Below, piece after piece: positions 51,243 to 59,846 of a stretch of DNA of 64,000 nt. Under the pieces are notes generated by a model, which had not been told where the DNA came from, did no database searches, and saw nothing but the letters and a program-made list of their open reading frames with translations. The stretch spans positions 142,806 through 206,805 of the forward strand of contig CAWIGB010000011.1 in assembly GCA_963835375.1 (NCBI GenBank), in the 5' to 3' direction. A program made the position numbers and the translations under genes. Positions within the stretch are counted from its first letter, which is position 1; the number at the start of each line of letters is the position of its first letter. The DNA comes from Salinisphaera sp963835375. GTDB taxonomy: Bacteria; Pseudomonadota; Gammaproteobacteria; Nevskiales; Salinisphaeraceae.

Positions 51243-52241
51243 TCAGCTCCTGACCCGCCACATGATCAGCCGGGCGATGGAATTCACGATGACGCCGAGA
51301 ATCAGCAGCATCAGACCGATCTCGCTGAGGCTGTCGACGGCCATACCGGTCGGATCCTGCAGCGCGCTATCCAGCTGCGACACGATGAACGCCGCCATCG
51401 TCGAGAACGGACTGTAGATGTTCGACGGAATATCGAGCGCGTTACCGCTGACCATGAGCACCGCCATGGTCTCGCCGAGCGCCCGGCCAAGACCGAGGAT
51501 AGTGACGCCCACGATCGCGGTCTTGACCTGCGGCAGCACGACCTTGCATACCACTTCGAAACGGGTCGCCCCGAGCGCGAACCCCGCCTCGACGTCGCCC
51601 TTGGAGACAGCCGCGATGGCTTCGCGAACATTCGCGGTAATGATCGGGACCACCATCAGCGCAAGCACGACGCCCGCCGTCATCAGACCATAACCCGCGC
51701 CGACCGGCCCGCCGAGGCCCGGGATGAAACCCAGAACATCCGCCATCACCGGATAGACATAGTGCGCGAAGACCGGAATCACGACGACATAACCCCATAG
51801 CCCGAAGACCACGCTAGGCACGGCCGCCAGCAATTCCACGATCGCCGCGACCGTGTCGCGCGCTCCTGCGGGATGACCTCGGCGATGAACATCGCGGCCA
51901 ACACACCGGCCGGTAATGCGAAAAACAATGCGAGCAACGAACTCGCGAGCGTGCCGAAAACAGGAAGAAGATGCCGTAGCTCGCACCTGGCAGACCTGTT
52001 GGCCATCGACCGAGACCGGCGTGCCGTACTGGCTGCCCAGATCCCAGTCGTTGCTGACCAAAAAGCCGAAGCCGTTGAACTGGATCGCGGGCCATGCCTG
52101 TAGCCAGAAATCCCACGAGACCGAGCAGAACCAGCGGAACAATAAGCGAAAGAACGCCCGGGCCGGCCCGGAACACCCAGCGCTTGTCACGACCGGCGGC
52201 CGGCAGCGGTGATCGTGCAGGGTCGTCGCGATATCGGCCAT
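51243..52241 (-). CDS. Second phosphate ABC permease PstC (compensated frame breaks)
   Basis: Open over 332 codons, but two segments are out of frame. Near residues 15-45 another frame holds the first TM segment (GVLSLIVPLVLLGLVGFL), and near residues 85-130 another frame holds VFGTLASSLLALFFALPAGVLAAMFIAEVIP. The rest is typical PstC: IVELLAAVPSVVFGLWGYVVVIP, FALGATRFEVVCKVVLPQVKTAI and LGLGRALGETMAVLMVSGN. ATG 52241 (MADIATTLHDH) is the start. It lies 92 bp after pstS2, presumably in one operon. Confidence 0.88.
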   Translation of the reverse strand: MADIATTLHDHRCRPPVVTSAGCSGPARAFFRLLFRWFCSVSWDFWLQAWPAIQFNGFGFLVSNDWDLGSQYGTPVSVDGQQVCQVRATASSSCFRHAREFVARIVFRITGRCVGRDVHRRGHPAGARDTVAAIVELLAAVPSVVFGLWGYVVVIPVFAHYVYPVMADVLGFIPGLGGPVGAGYGLMTAGVVLALMVVPIITANVREAIAAVSKGDVEAGFALGATRFEVVCKVVLPQVKTAIVGVTILGLGRALGETMAVLMVSGNALDIPSNIYSPFSTMAAFIVSQLDSALQDPTGMAVDSLSEIGLMLLILGVIVNSIARLIMWRVRS

Positions 52242-52333
52242 GCGTGACCCCTCGCCCAGCGATAATCGAAGAAAAACCGGACAATCGACACGTTCGCGGT
52301 GTGGCCGCTGTCCGGTCGGGAGGGCGCCGACGA

Positions 52334-53403
52334 TTAACCGTGGATCTTGTCGATCTGGTTCATCGTCAGCTGACGCGCCTTGGCCGGCAGCGGCATGAAA
52401 TTCACCGGCTTGAGGAACTCCATGCTGTTGCCGCCATCAGAGCTCACCGCCCAGGTCAGGAACTCTTGAGTTCCTGCGCGGTCTGCTTTCACTCTGATTG
52501 GCGTCACCAGCACGTATTCGTAGTTGATGATCGGATACGACTGCTTGCCCTTGGCATAGATCAGGCTGATGCGCTCGCTCTTCGGCGTCTTCGGCACCAT
52601 CTGGGCGGCTGCGGCCGGGACGGTTTCCTTGTTCGGCAGCACGTAGTTGCCGGACTTGTTCTTCAGCTTCGCTTCACCGAGACCCGCCTTGTCGGTCTGA
52701 TCCTTGTAACTCACGCCGATATAGGCAATCGAGTACGGGTTGTTCTGCAGCGCGGTGACCATGCCGGAGTTGCCGGTGGCACCGATCGCGCCTTGCACGC
52801 TCGGCCAGCTCACCGTCGTGCCGTAATGAGCCGTCCAGGAATTCCGCCGATTTGCTCAGGAACTGCGTGAACAGGAAGGTATCGCCACTGCCATCGGCAC
52901 GATGAATCGGCACGATGCGCTTGTGCGGCAGATCCGTGCCGCTGTTCATCGATTCGATTTTCTTATTGTCCCAGTAGCGGATCTTGCCGTTATAGATATC
53001 GGCCAGAACCGGACCGCTCAATTTCAGATGATCGCCGTTGTCGTCCGGCACGTTGTAATTGACCATCTGCGACGAGATAGCCACCGGGATGTTGAGCATG
53101 CTCGAATGCTTTTTCATCTGCGCGCCGCTCAAGTAGGCGTCGGACGCACCCATCTGCACAATGCCCTTGGTGGATTGCGCGATACCGGTCCCACTGCCCG
53201 TGGCCGCCGTATTGATTTCGGTGCCTCGTGTTTTTTCGTATAAGCCGGAACCCAGAGGTTGAACAGCGGATAGAGAAGGCTCGAGCCCGTCTCGGTCAGA
53301 CTGGTGGCGGCGAAAGCGATGCCGACCGACGAAACGCGGCGAGCGCGGCAACGCCCGCCAGCAGAAGGGCCGATCGGCCTCGATGTGTCCGTTTCACAAA
53401 CAT
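52334..53403 (-). CDS. Second periplasmic phosphate-binding protein PstS (frame breaks)
   Basis: About 355 residues. ATG 53403 starts a basic signal peptide (MFVKRTHRGRSALLLAGVAALAA), and after a break near 53335 the mature start is AATSLTETGSSLLYPLFNLWVPAY. Ligand-loop motifs are TAATGSGTGIAQSTKG, IVQMGASDAYL and IPIHRADGSGDTFLFTQFL-like sequence. Breaks also lie near 53225 and 52830. It differs clearly from PstS1 (no GSGGGIKQI) and resembles the longer PstS branch, so this is not a recent tandem duplicate. A PHO box lies upstream. Confidence 0.88.
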
Positions 53404-53469
53404 AAACCTCGTGCTCCTGAAAATTTCGTTACGTCATGCCTAGCGCGACGACAACTATGAGCGTGGCTT

Positions 53470-53487
53470 ATGAAGCTCTTGTGACAG
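53470..53487 (-). promoter_or_regulatory. PHO box of the second pst operon
   Basis: Minus strand: CTGTCAC-AAGA-GCTTCAT (7-4-7), then a 10-base spacer and the -10-like CATAGT at 53454-53459. It lies about 65 bp upstream of the pstS2 ATG. Confidence 0.8.
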
Positions 53488-53527
53488 CGGGCTTTTTTTC
53501 CGCGGGAACAGCGGGTCGCGACGCAGT

Positions 53528-54545
53528 TCAGCCGGCGCGACGACCCACGGCGCGGACACAGTCACGAACCAGGCCGGGCCGCGAATAGATCAGGCCGGTG
53601 TAGATCTGCACCGCGGTCGCGCCGGCGGCGATCTTGGCCGCGGCATCGGCGCCGCTCATGATGCCGCCCACCCCGATGATCGGAATCTCGCCGCCAAGGC
53701 GCGCGTGCAGCGCGGCGATCACCCGAGTCGAGGCCGCGCGCACCGGTCGACCGCTCACCCCGCCCGCCTCGTCGCGCCAGGCCAGCGGCAGATCGGCGCG
53801 CGCTGTGGTGGTGTTGGTTGCGATCACGCCATCGATGCGGTGATGCCGCAGCCGTGCCACGATCGCGTCGATCCCCGTCTCGTCGAGATCCGGGGCGATC
53901 TTGAGGGCGAGCGGCACATAACGTCCGCGTGCCTCGGCCAACCGGTTGCGTTCGGCGACGACCGCCGCGAGCAGGCCATCGAGCGCATCCTCGCCCTGCC
54001 AGTCGCGCAGCCCTGCGGTGTTCGGCGACGACACGTTGATCGTGACGTACTGGGCCGCATCGTAAACCGTGGCCAGCGCCGACGATGTAGTCGTCCACTG
54101 CCTTGTCGGCCGGCGTAGCCTTGTTCTTGCCGATGTTGATGCCGAGCACCCCGTCGTACCGCGCCGACGGCGAGATGTCCGACCAGCGCCGCCGCGCCTG
54201 CGTTGTTGAACCCGAACCGATTCAGCAACGCGCGCTGTTCGGTCAGCCGGAACAGGCGCGGTTTCGGGTTGCCGGGCTGGGCCTCGGCGTGACCGTACCC
54301 ACCTCGATGAAGCCGAACCCCAGCCCGGCCAGCCCATCGACATGCGCGCCATTCTTGTCGAGCCCGGCGGCGAGACCCACCGGATTGGGAAGGGTCAGCC
54401 CCATCAGCGTCGTCGGCAGCCGAGGGCACGCGGGCGCCGTAGAGCCGATGGGCGAGCGCGCGAGTCGCGACAATCCGCCAAGGGTGAGATCATGCGCGCG
54501 CTCGGCCTCCAGGCCGAACAACGCCGGTCGAATCAGCGAATACAT
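53528..54545 (-). CDS. pyrD: Dihydroorotate dehydrogenase, quinone type (frame breaks)
   Basis: Class 2 membrane-associated enzyme of pyrimidine synthesis, about 339 residues. The N-terminus MYSLIRPALFGLEAERAHDL is the membrane-contact helix. FMN and substrate motifs are GLAAGLDKNGAHVDGLAGLGFGFIEVGTVTPRPQPGNPKPRLFRL, NRFGFNN, LGINIGKNKATP, YVTINVSSPNTAGLRDWQ and IIGVGGIMSGADAAAKIAAGA. Frame breaks lie near 54290, 54185 and 54080. It is divergent from dusA, with 92 bp between starts. Confidence 0.93.
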
Positions 54546-54637
54546 GGACACTCGAGGGCTTGAAACGCGCCCTATTGTGCGGGCTTGAGGACGTAGCGCA
54601 CATTGGGCCCGCGCCGCCACGATGCGATAATGGCCGG

Positions 54638-55650
54638 ATGACCATGCACATCACGCCGAAATCCGCCGGGCGCGCGCCTGTCCATCGCCCCCATGATGGA
54701 CTGGACCACCCCGGCCCAGCGTTATTTCATGCGCCGGATCACGCGCCATGCGTTGCTGTATACCGAGATGGTGACCACGGCCGCGCTGCATCCACGGCGA
54801 TACCGCGCGTTTTCTCGATCATCATGCCGACGAGCATCCGTTGGCCCTGCAACTGGGTGGCAGCGATCCGGCGGCGATGGCGCACTGCGCGGGGCTGGCC
54901 GAGAACGCCGGGTTCGACGAAGTCGACATCAACGTCGGCTGCCCGTCCGACCGTGTTCAGAATGGCGCGTTCGGGGCCTGCATGATGGCCGAACCCCAGC
55001 GCATCGCCGACTGCGTGGCCGAAATGAAGGCACGCGTGGCCATCCCCGTGACGGTCAAGACCCGTATCGGTATCGATCATCAGGACCACTATGAATTCCT
55101 GCATGATTTTGCCTCGCGCGTGGCCGAGGCCGGCGCCGATCGGCTGATCGTGCATGCACGCAAGGCGTGGTTGTCGGGGCTCTCGCCGAAGGAAAATCGT
55201 GAAGTGCCGCCGCTCGACTATGCCCGCGTGTACCGGCTGGCCGCGGATTTTCCCGATCTGCCGATGTCGATCAACGGCGGCATTGTCGATCTGGACACGG
55301 CCGCGGCACAGCTCGAGCACGTCGACGGGGTGATGATCGGGCGCGAGGCCTATCGCAACCCGTATGCCATGGCCGAGGTGGATGCCCGCTTTTTCGGCGA
55401 CGATACGCCCGTGCCCTCGCGCCGGGATGTGGTCGAGGCCATGCGCGGTTATATCGCACGACATCTGGCCGCCGGCGGCAGCCTGAAGCATGTCACCCGA
55501 CACATGCTGGGGCTGTTTCATGCCCAGCCCGGAGGGCGGGCCTGGCGCCGCGTGCTGTCCGAACAGGGCAGCGGCCCGGACGCCGGTCTCGAGGTCATCG
55601 ATGCCGCGCTGGCCTGTGTCACCCCCGCCGAGGCGCAGGTTCCGGCGTAG
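54638..55650 (+). CDS. dusA: tRNA-dihydrouridine(20/20a) synthase DusA (5' frame breaks)
   Basis: FMN-dependent tRNA reductase of about 335 residues. After MTMHITPKSAGRA the frame changes to APMMDWTTPAQRYFMRRI and again to PLALQLGGSDPAAMAHCAGLAENAGFDEVDINVGCPSDRVQNGAFGACMM, containing the catalytic Cys (breaks near 54680 and 54810). RLIVHARKAWLSGLSPKENREVPPL and the C-terminal helical domain are in one frame. ATG 54638 is the probable start. Confidence 0.92.
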
Positions 55651-55704
55651 GCAAGCGACGGCGGTTGCCCCACAATAGCGGTTTTTGCGCGGAGCCTTTC
55701 TGTC

Positions 55705-56190
55705 ATGGTGATCTTCAAGACCAATCTCGGCGATATTCATATCGAGGTCGACGAGCACAACGCCCCGATTTCGGCGGAGAACTTTCTCACCTATGTTCGC
55801 GACGGCTTCTACGACGGCGTGATCTTCCACCGCGTGATCCCGGGCTTCGTCGTTCAGGGCGGCGGCTTCGACGAAAACTTCAACCAGAAGAGCACGCGCG
55901 CACCGATCAAGAACGAGTCCGCCAACGGGCTGGACAACGAGCGCGGCACCCTGTCGATGGCGCGCACCCAGGACCCGCACTCGGCCACCTCGCAGTTCTT
56001 CATCAACCTCGAAGACAACGAGGCCCTCAACGACATGGGCACGCGGCCGGGCTATGCCGTGTTCGGCCGGGTGGTCGAGGGCATGGAAGTGGTCGATGCG
56101 ATCGCCAAGGTGCCCACCGGCGGCGCCGGGCCGTTCCGCCAGGATGTGCCGCAGGACACGGTCAAGATCGAGTCGGCCGAAATCGTCTAG
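55705..56190 (+). CDS. ppiB: Peptidyl-prolyl cis-trans isomerase, cyclophilin type (PpiB)
   Basis: Cytoplasmic cyclophilin of 161 residues, intact. The catalytic Arg lies in IFHRVIPGFVVQGGGF, and the other active-site sequences LSMARTQDPHSATSQFFINL and YAVFGRVVEGMEVVD are conserved. There is no signal peptide. The lpxH gene follows eight bases later and is likely cotranscribed. Confidence 0.95.
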   Translation: MVIFKTNLGDIHIEVDEHNAPISAENFLTYVRDGFYDGVIFHRVIPGFVVQGGGFDENFNQKSTRAPIKNESANGLDNERGTLSMARTQDPHSATSQFFINLEDNEALNDMGTRPGYAVFGRVVEGMEVVDAIAKVPTGGAGPFRQDVPQDTVKIESAEIV

Positions 56191-56197
56191 ACCGGTC

Positions 56198-56932
56198 TTG
56201 CCCGCGACCCATTTCATTGCCGATCTGCATCTGGTCGACGATCGCGAGCCGGCCGCGCGCCGGCTCGCCGGTTATCTGCATGGCCCCGCCCGCGACGCCG
56301 ATGCGTTGTATGTGCTGGGCGATCTGTTCGATGTCTGGATCGGCGACGACGGCTCGATCCCCCGACATGCCGCCACGCTCGACGCGTTCGCCCGGCTCGC
56401 GGTTGCGGGCGTTCCGGTCTTCTTCGTTCGCGGCAACCGTGATTTCGCCGTCGGCGCCGCCTTCGAATCCCGCAGTCGGATGCGGATCCTGGCCGACCCC
56501 ACGGCATTCACGCTGCACGGGGTCCCCACGCTGATCGCCCACGGCGACGTGTTCTGCAGCGACGATATCGCGCACCAGGCATTTCGCGCCAAGTACACCG
56601 ACGCACGCTGGCGAAACCGGCGTCTCGCCCTGCCCCTGTGGCTGCGACGCACGGTGGCCCGACGAGCACGACGCCGCTCCACCACGGCCAAGCAGTCCAA
56701 GCCGGCGCATATCATGGATGTGAACGCCGACACCGTGCGGACGCTGGCCGTGGCACACGGCGCGCGACGTGTCATTCACGGTCATACCCACCGGCCCGAC
56801 GATCATGCGCACGACGGCATCGAGCGTCATGTACTGGCCGACTGGCGCGACGATCGCGCCGAGGTGATGATCGTCGACGCGGGCGGCGTCGCGCGGCGAC
56901 GGCTGGATCGCGCCGGACGCTTCTTCGACTGA
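56198..56932 (+). CDS. lpxH: UDP-2,3-diacylglucosamine diphosphatase LpxH
   Basis: Lipid A pathway enzyme that forms lipid X from UDP-diacylglucosamine. A 244-residue calcineurin-like metallophosphatase: FIADLHL, LYVLGDLFDVWIGDD, FFVRGNRDFAVG, LIAHGDVFCSDD and VIHGHTHRPDDH hold the metal-binding residues. The only start that fits the family N-terminus is TTG 56198 (then PATHFIADLHLVDD). Gene order ppiB-lpxH is common in gammaproteobacteria. Confidence 0.93.
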   Translation: MPATHFIADLHLVDDREPAARRLAGYLHGPARDADALYVLGDLFDVWIGDDGSIPRHAATLDAFARLAVAGVPVFFVRGNRDFAVGAAFESRSRMRILADPTAFTLHGVPTLIAHGDVFCSDDIAHQAFRAKYTDARWRNRRLALPLWLRRTVARRARRRSTTAKQSKPAHIMDVNADTVRTLAVAHGARRVIHGHTHRPDDHAHDGIERHVLADWRDDRAEVMIVDAGGVARRRLDRAGRFFD

Positions 56933-57730
56933 TCAGGCCCGCCGCGCGTCGCGTGCGGTCAGCTCATCCAGCTCGGGCTCGGAGAAACGCGCCTCGCGCC
57001 GGGCGGCGAGGTTGTACGGCCCGGGCGGGCCGCCGTTCATGTATTCGTCGAGCAGCTGAAAGAACGTGGTGTCGGGATCCAGGCCGCGCGGTTCGGCGAA
57101 ATAACGAAACCACCGCGTGCCGATCTCCACGTGCGGCACTTCCTCGGCCAGGATCTGCTCGAAGATGGCGACGGTCTTGTCGTCGCCGACGCGCCGGAGT
57201 TTCTCGATCATCCCCGGCGTGACATCCAGCCCACGCGCTTCCAGCACTCGCGGCACCAGCGCCATGCGCACCATCGGGTCGTGCGCGGTCTTGACCGCCA
57301 TCTCCCACAGCCCGTTGTGGGCATCGAAATCGCCATAGGCATAGCCGAAGTCGGCCAGGCGCTGGTTGAGCATTTCGAAATGGCGCGATTCGTCGGCCGC
57401 CATCGATAGCCAGTCGGCATAGTAGGCCGCCGGCATGCCGCGATAGCGATACGCCGCATCCAGCCCCAGGTTGATCGCATTGAACTCGATATGGGCAATG
57501 GCATGGATCAAGGCAGCGCGGCCGTAGTCGGAGCCCAGGCCGCGACGTGCCAGCTTTGCCGGATGAACCAGCCTCGGGCGCTCCGGGCGCCCCGGTACCG
57601 GCACGGTCCGCGCTTGGCCGGACGACGTGGAGAGGCCGCTGGAATCGGCCGCATGCAATGCTCGCGTGGCGAGGCATTTCGCTCGTGGCTCGCAGGCCAT
57701 GAGCGCGGCAAACACGTCGTCCGGCGTCAT
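56933..57730 (-). CDS. DUF455 ferritin-like protein
   Basis: A 265-residue protein of the DUF455 family, a ferritin-like four-helix-bundle group. Di-iron-type residues appear in HAIAHIEFNAINLGLDAAYRY (Glu/His), MAADESRHFEMLNQRL (ExxH) and ILAEEVPHVEIGTRW (ExxH). The substrate is unknown; related proteins include the tRNA hydroxylase MiaE. ATG 57730 overlaps the metZ stop by one base (TGATG), so it is translationally coupled to metZ. It converges with lpxH, whose stop is adjacent. Confidence 0.8.
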   Translation of the reverse strand: MTPDDVFAALMACEPRAKCLATRALHAADSSGLSTSSGQARTVPVPGRPERPRLVHPAKLARRGLGSDYGRAALIHAIAHIEFNAINLGLDAAYRYRGMPAAYYADWLSMAADESRHFEMLNQRLADFGYAYGDFDAHNGLWEMAVKTAHDPMVRMALVPRVLEARGLDVTPGMIEKLRRVGDDKTVAIFEQILAEEVPHVEIGTRWFRYFAEPRGLDPDTTFFQLLDEYMNGGPPGPYNLAARREARFSEPELDELTARDARRA

Positions 57731-58920
57731 CAGGAGGCCAGGCCGCGCCAGAGATCGGCGATGATGTCGTCCACGTTTTCCAGCCCCACCGAGATCCGGA
57801 TCAACCCCTCGCCGATACCGGCCCGGGCGCGATCCTCGGCCGAGATGCGGGCATGCGTCGTGCTCGCCGGATGGACGATGGTGGTGCGCGTGTCGCCGAG
57901 ATTGGCCGTGATCGAGAGCATGCGGGTCGCATTGATCAGCTCGAAGGCGCCCTCGCGCCCGCCTGTCACATCGAACGAGACGATGCCACCGAAGCCGCCG
58001 GGCTGCTGCTTCACGGCCAGGTCGTGCTGGGGGTGCGATTTCAGCCCTGGATAATAGACATGCTCGACGCCGGGCTGGGTTTCCAGCCACTGCGCGAGCC
58101 GGGCCGCGCCCTCGCAATGCGCGCGCATCCGCACTTCCAGCGTCTCCAGCGCCTTGTAGAAGATCCAGGCGTTGAACGGGCTCATGCTCGGCCCGCAGGT
58201 GCGCAGGAAACGAAAGACCCGGTCGCCGACGATATCCGCATCACCGACCACCGCCCCGCCGAGCGCGCGGCCCTGGCCATCGAGATACTTGGTCGCCGAG
58301 TGCGTGACGATATGCGCGCCGAGTTCCAGCGGGCGCTGCAGCGCGGGCGTACAGAAACAGTTGTCGACCACGAGCTTCGCGCCGTGTTCGTCGGCCAGCG
58401 CGCCCAGTGCGGCGAGATCGACGATCTCGGTCAGCGGATTCGAGGGCGTTTCGACGAACAGCATTTTGGTGTTCGGCTCGATCGCTGCCTTCCAGCCGTC
58501 CAGGTCCTCGGGCGATACATAGCTCGTCCGGATGCCGAGCTTGCCGAGGTAGTTGTTGAACAGTCCGATGGTCGAGCCGAACAACGTATGCGCGGCCACG
58601 ATATGGTCGCCGGCCTCGAGCGTGGCCAGACAGGTCGCCAGGATCGCGGCCATACCGGAACCGGTCGCCACACAGGCCTCGCCGCCTTCCATCGCGGCCA
58701 GCCGATCGCAGAAGGCGTCGACGGTCGGGTTGGTGAACCGCGAATAGATATTGCCCGGCTCGTCGCCGGCGAAACGTGCCGCGCAGGCCTCGGCCGAGTC
58801 GAACACGAAGCTCGAGGTCATGTAGATGGCGCTGCTGTGCTCGCCTTCGGGGCTGCGATGGGTACCGGCGCGTACACCGCGCGTGGCAGTGCCCCATTCC
58901 GGGTCGTAATCGATGGTCAT
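57730..58920 (-). CDS. metZ: O-succinylhomoserine sulfhydrylase MetZ
   Basis: PLP-dependent gamma-family enzyme that makes homocysteine from O-succinylhomoserine and sulfide, 396 residues and intact. The PLP Lys is in VTHSATKYLDGQGR. Other motifs are YSRFTNPTVDAFCDRLAAMEGG, ATGSGMAAILA, and TRTTIVHPASTTHARIS near the end. ATG 58920 has an AGGAG site and the family start MTIDYDPEWGTATRGVR. The gene follows purF as in pseudomonads, separated by an NYN gene and a structured leader. Confidence 0.95.
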   Translation of the reverse strand: MTIDYDPEWGTATRGVRAGTHRSPEGEHSSAIYMTSSFVFDSAEACAARFAGDEPGNIYSRFTNPTVDAFCDRLAAMEGGEACVATGSGMAAILATCLATLEAGDHIVAAHTLFGSTIGLFNNYLGKLGIRTSYVSPEDLDGWKAAIEPNTKMLFVETPSNPLTEIVDLAALGALADEHGAKLVVDNCFCTPALQRPLELGAHIVTHSATKYLDGQGRALGGAVVGDADIVGDRVFRFLRTCGPSMSPFNAWIFYKALETLEVRMRAHCEGAARLAQWLETQPGVEHVYYPGLKSHPQHDLAVKQQPGGFGGIVSFDVTGGREGAFELINATRMLSITANLGDTRTTIVHPASTTHARISAEDRARAGIGEGLIRISVGLENVDDIIADLWRGLAS

Positions 58921-58948
58921 GGCGTCTCCTGTGAGATGCGGCGGGCAC

Positions 58949-59039
58949 AAAAAAACCTGCACAAGGCAGGCGGTGTCCTTTGACGCCCGCTTAGCTGTTT
59001 CGATCGCAAGGACCGCGATCCGCGCCCGCAAGCTGTGCA
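58949..59039 (-). promoter_or_regulatory. Structured metZ leader: pseudoknot plus terminator (candidate attenuator or riboswitch)
   Basis: Minus strand, reading towards metZ. TGCACA lies at 59034-59039. Next comes hairpin GATCGC-GGTCCTT-GCGATC (59002-59020), whose loop can pair six bases with AAAGGAC at 58975-58981, an H-type pseudoknot. Then stem CCTGC-CTTGT-GCAGG (58956-58970) is followed by TTTTTTT (58949-58955). The upstream TGCACA is complementary to TGTGCA in the terminator's loop and 3' arm, so the two folds are mutually exclusive. Only 28 bases separate the T-run from metZ. It does not match SAM-I, SAM-II or SAH riboswitches as I know them. Confidence 0.5.
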
Positions 59040-59114
59040 AATCGGCGCGTGCCAAGTATGGCCCGGCCGCGATTTCGCATCAAGCGCCCGCGCCGGGGCA
59101 ACGGCTTCGGGCGG

Positions 59115-59846
59115 CTATTTGAGCCGCACGTAAACGATATGGGTATCGGCGTCGCTTCGCGACTCGCGAAAATCCACGACAATATAGTCCAGCGATTCCA
59201 TCAGCTTGCTCAGCTTCGAAAAGCCATAGTTGCGCGAATCGAACGAGGGATGATTCTTGTTGACGTAGCTGCCCACCGCGCCCAACGGCGCCCAGCCGTC
59301 GTCGCGCGAGACCGCTTCGATGGCCGTGGTGAGCATGCGCCGCAGTTCCTTCGGGTTACCGGTGGGCGCGGGCTCGTCGCGAGCCGGCTCGGCCGCCAGA
59401 ATCTCGGTGAACACGAAGCGATCGCAGGCCGAGACGAACGCCGGCGGGGTCTTTTTTTCGCCAAAGCCGTAGACCGCGAGCCCGGATTCGCGGATACGGG
59501 TCGCCAGACGGGTGTAGTCGCTGTCCGACGAAACGATCACGAAGCCATCCAGATGTGCCTGATGGAGCAGATCCATGGCATCGATGATCAACGCCGCATC
59601 GGTGGCGTTCTTGCCGGTGGTGTAGGCGAACTGCTGGATCGGCTGGATGGCGTGGTCGTGCAACGCACGCTTCCAGCCTTTCAGATTGGTCGTGGTCCAG
59701 TCGCCGTAGGCCCGCTTGATACTGGCCAGGCCGAAAGTCGAGACTTCCGCCAGCAGTTCGCCGCAACGCGAGGACGGCGCGTTGTCGGCATCGATGAGTA
59801 CGGCGAGCTTGAGATTGTCGATCGGAGAGGACAACTCGCGCGTCAC
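59115..59846 (-). CDS. NYN-domain putative nuclease with OST-HTH/LOTUS-like C-terminus
   Basis: A 243-residue protein. The N-terminal NYN (PIN-like) domain carries acidic catalytic residues in LAVLIDADNAPSSR, TDAALIIDAMDLLHQ and VIVSSDSDYTRLATRIRE. After about residue 160 a winged-helix region of the OST-HTH/LOTUS kind follows (PKELRRMLTTAIEAVSRDDG, YGFSKLSKLMESLDYIVVDF). It is predicted to cut or bind RNA. ATG 59846 overlaps the purF stop (ATGA), so translation is coupled to purF. The RNA target is unknown. Confidence 0.85.
   Translation of the reverse strand: MTRELSSPIDNLKLAVLIDADNAPSSRCGELLAEVSTFGLASIKRAYGDWTTTNLKGWKRALHDHAIQPIQQFAYTTGKNATDAALIIDAMDLLHQAHLDGFVIVSSDSDYTRLATRIRESGLAVYGFGEKKTPPAFVSACDRFVFTEILAAEPARDEPAPTGNPKELRRMLTTAIEAVSRDDGWAPLGAVGSYVNKNHPSFDSRNYGFSKLSKLMESLDYIVVDFRESRSDADTHIVYVRLK

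Noticed and set aside
53491..53500. T-run near the pstS2 promoter as a terminator
   Set aside because: On the minus strand, where the flanking genes lie, it reads as an A-run; no gene on the plus strand ends there.
57853..58983. 376-codon plus-strand frame opposite metZ
   Set aside because: Shadow of the well-conserved metZ gene; low-complexity Arg/His/Gly composition.
58949..59039. SAM-II riboswitch before metZ
   Set aside because: A pseudoknot is possible, but the spacing between its stems and the conserved loop sequences do not fit SAM-II; reported only as an unidentified leader.
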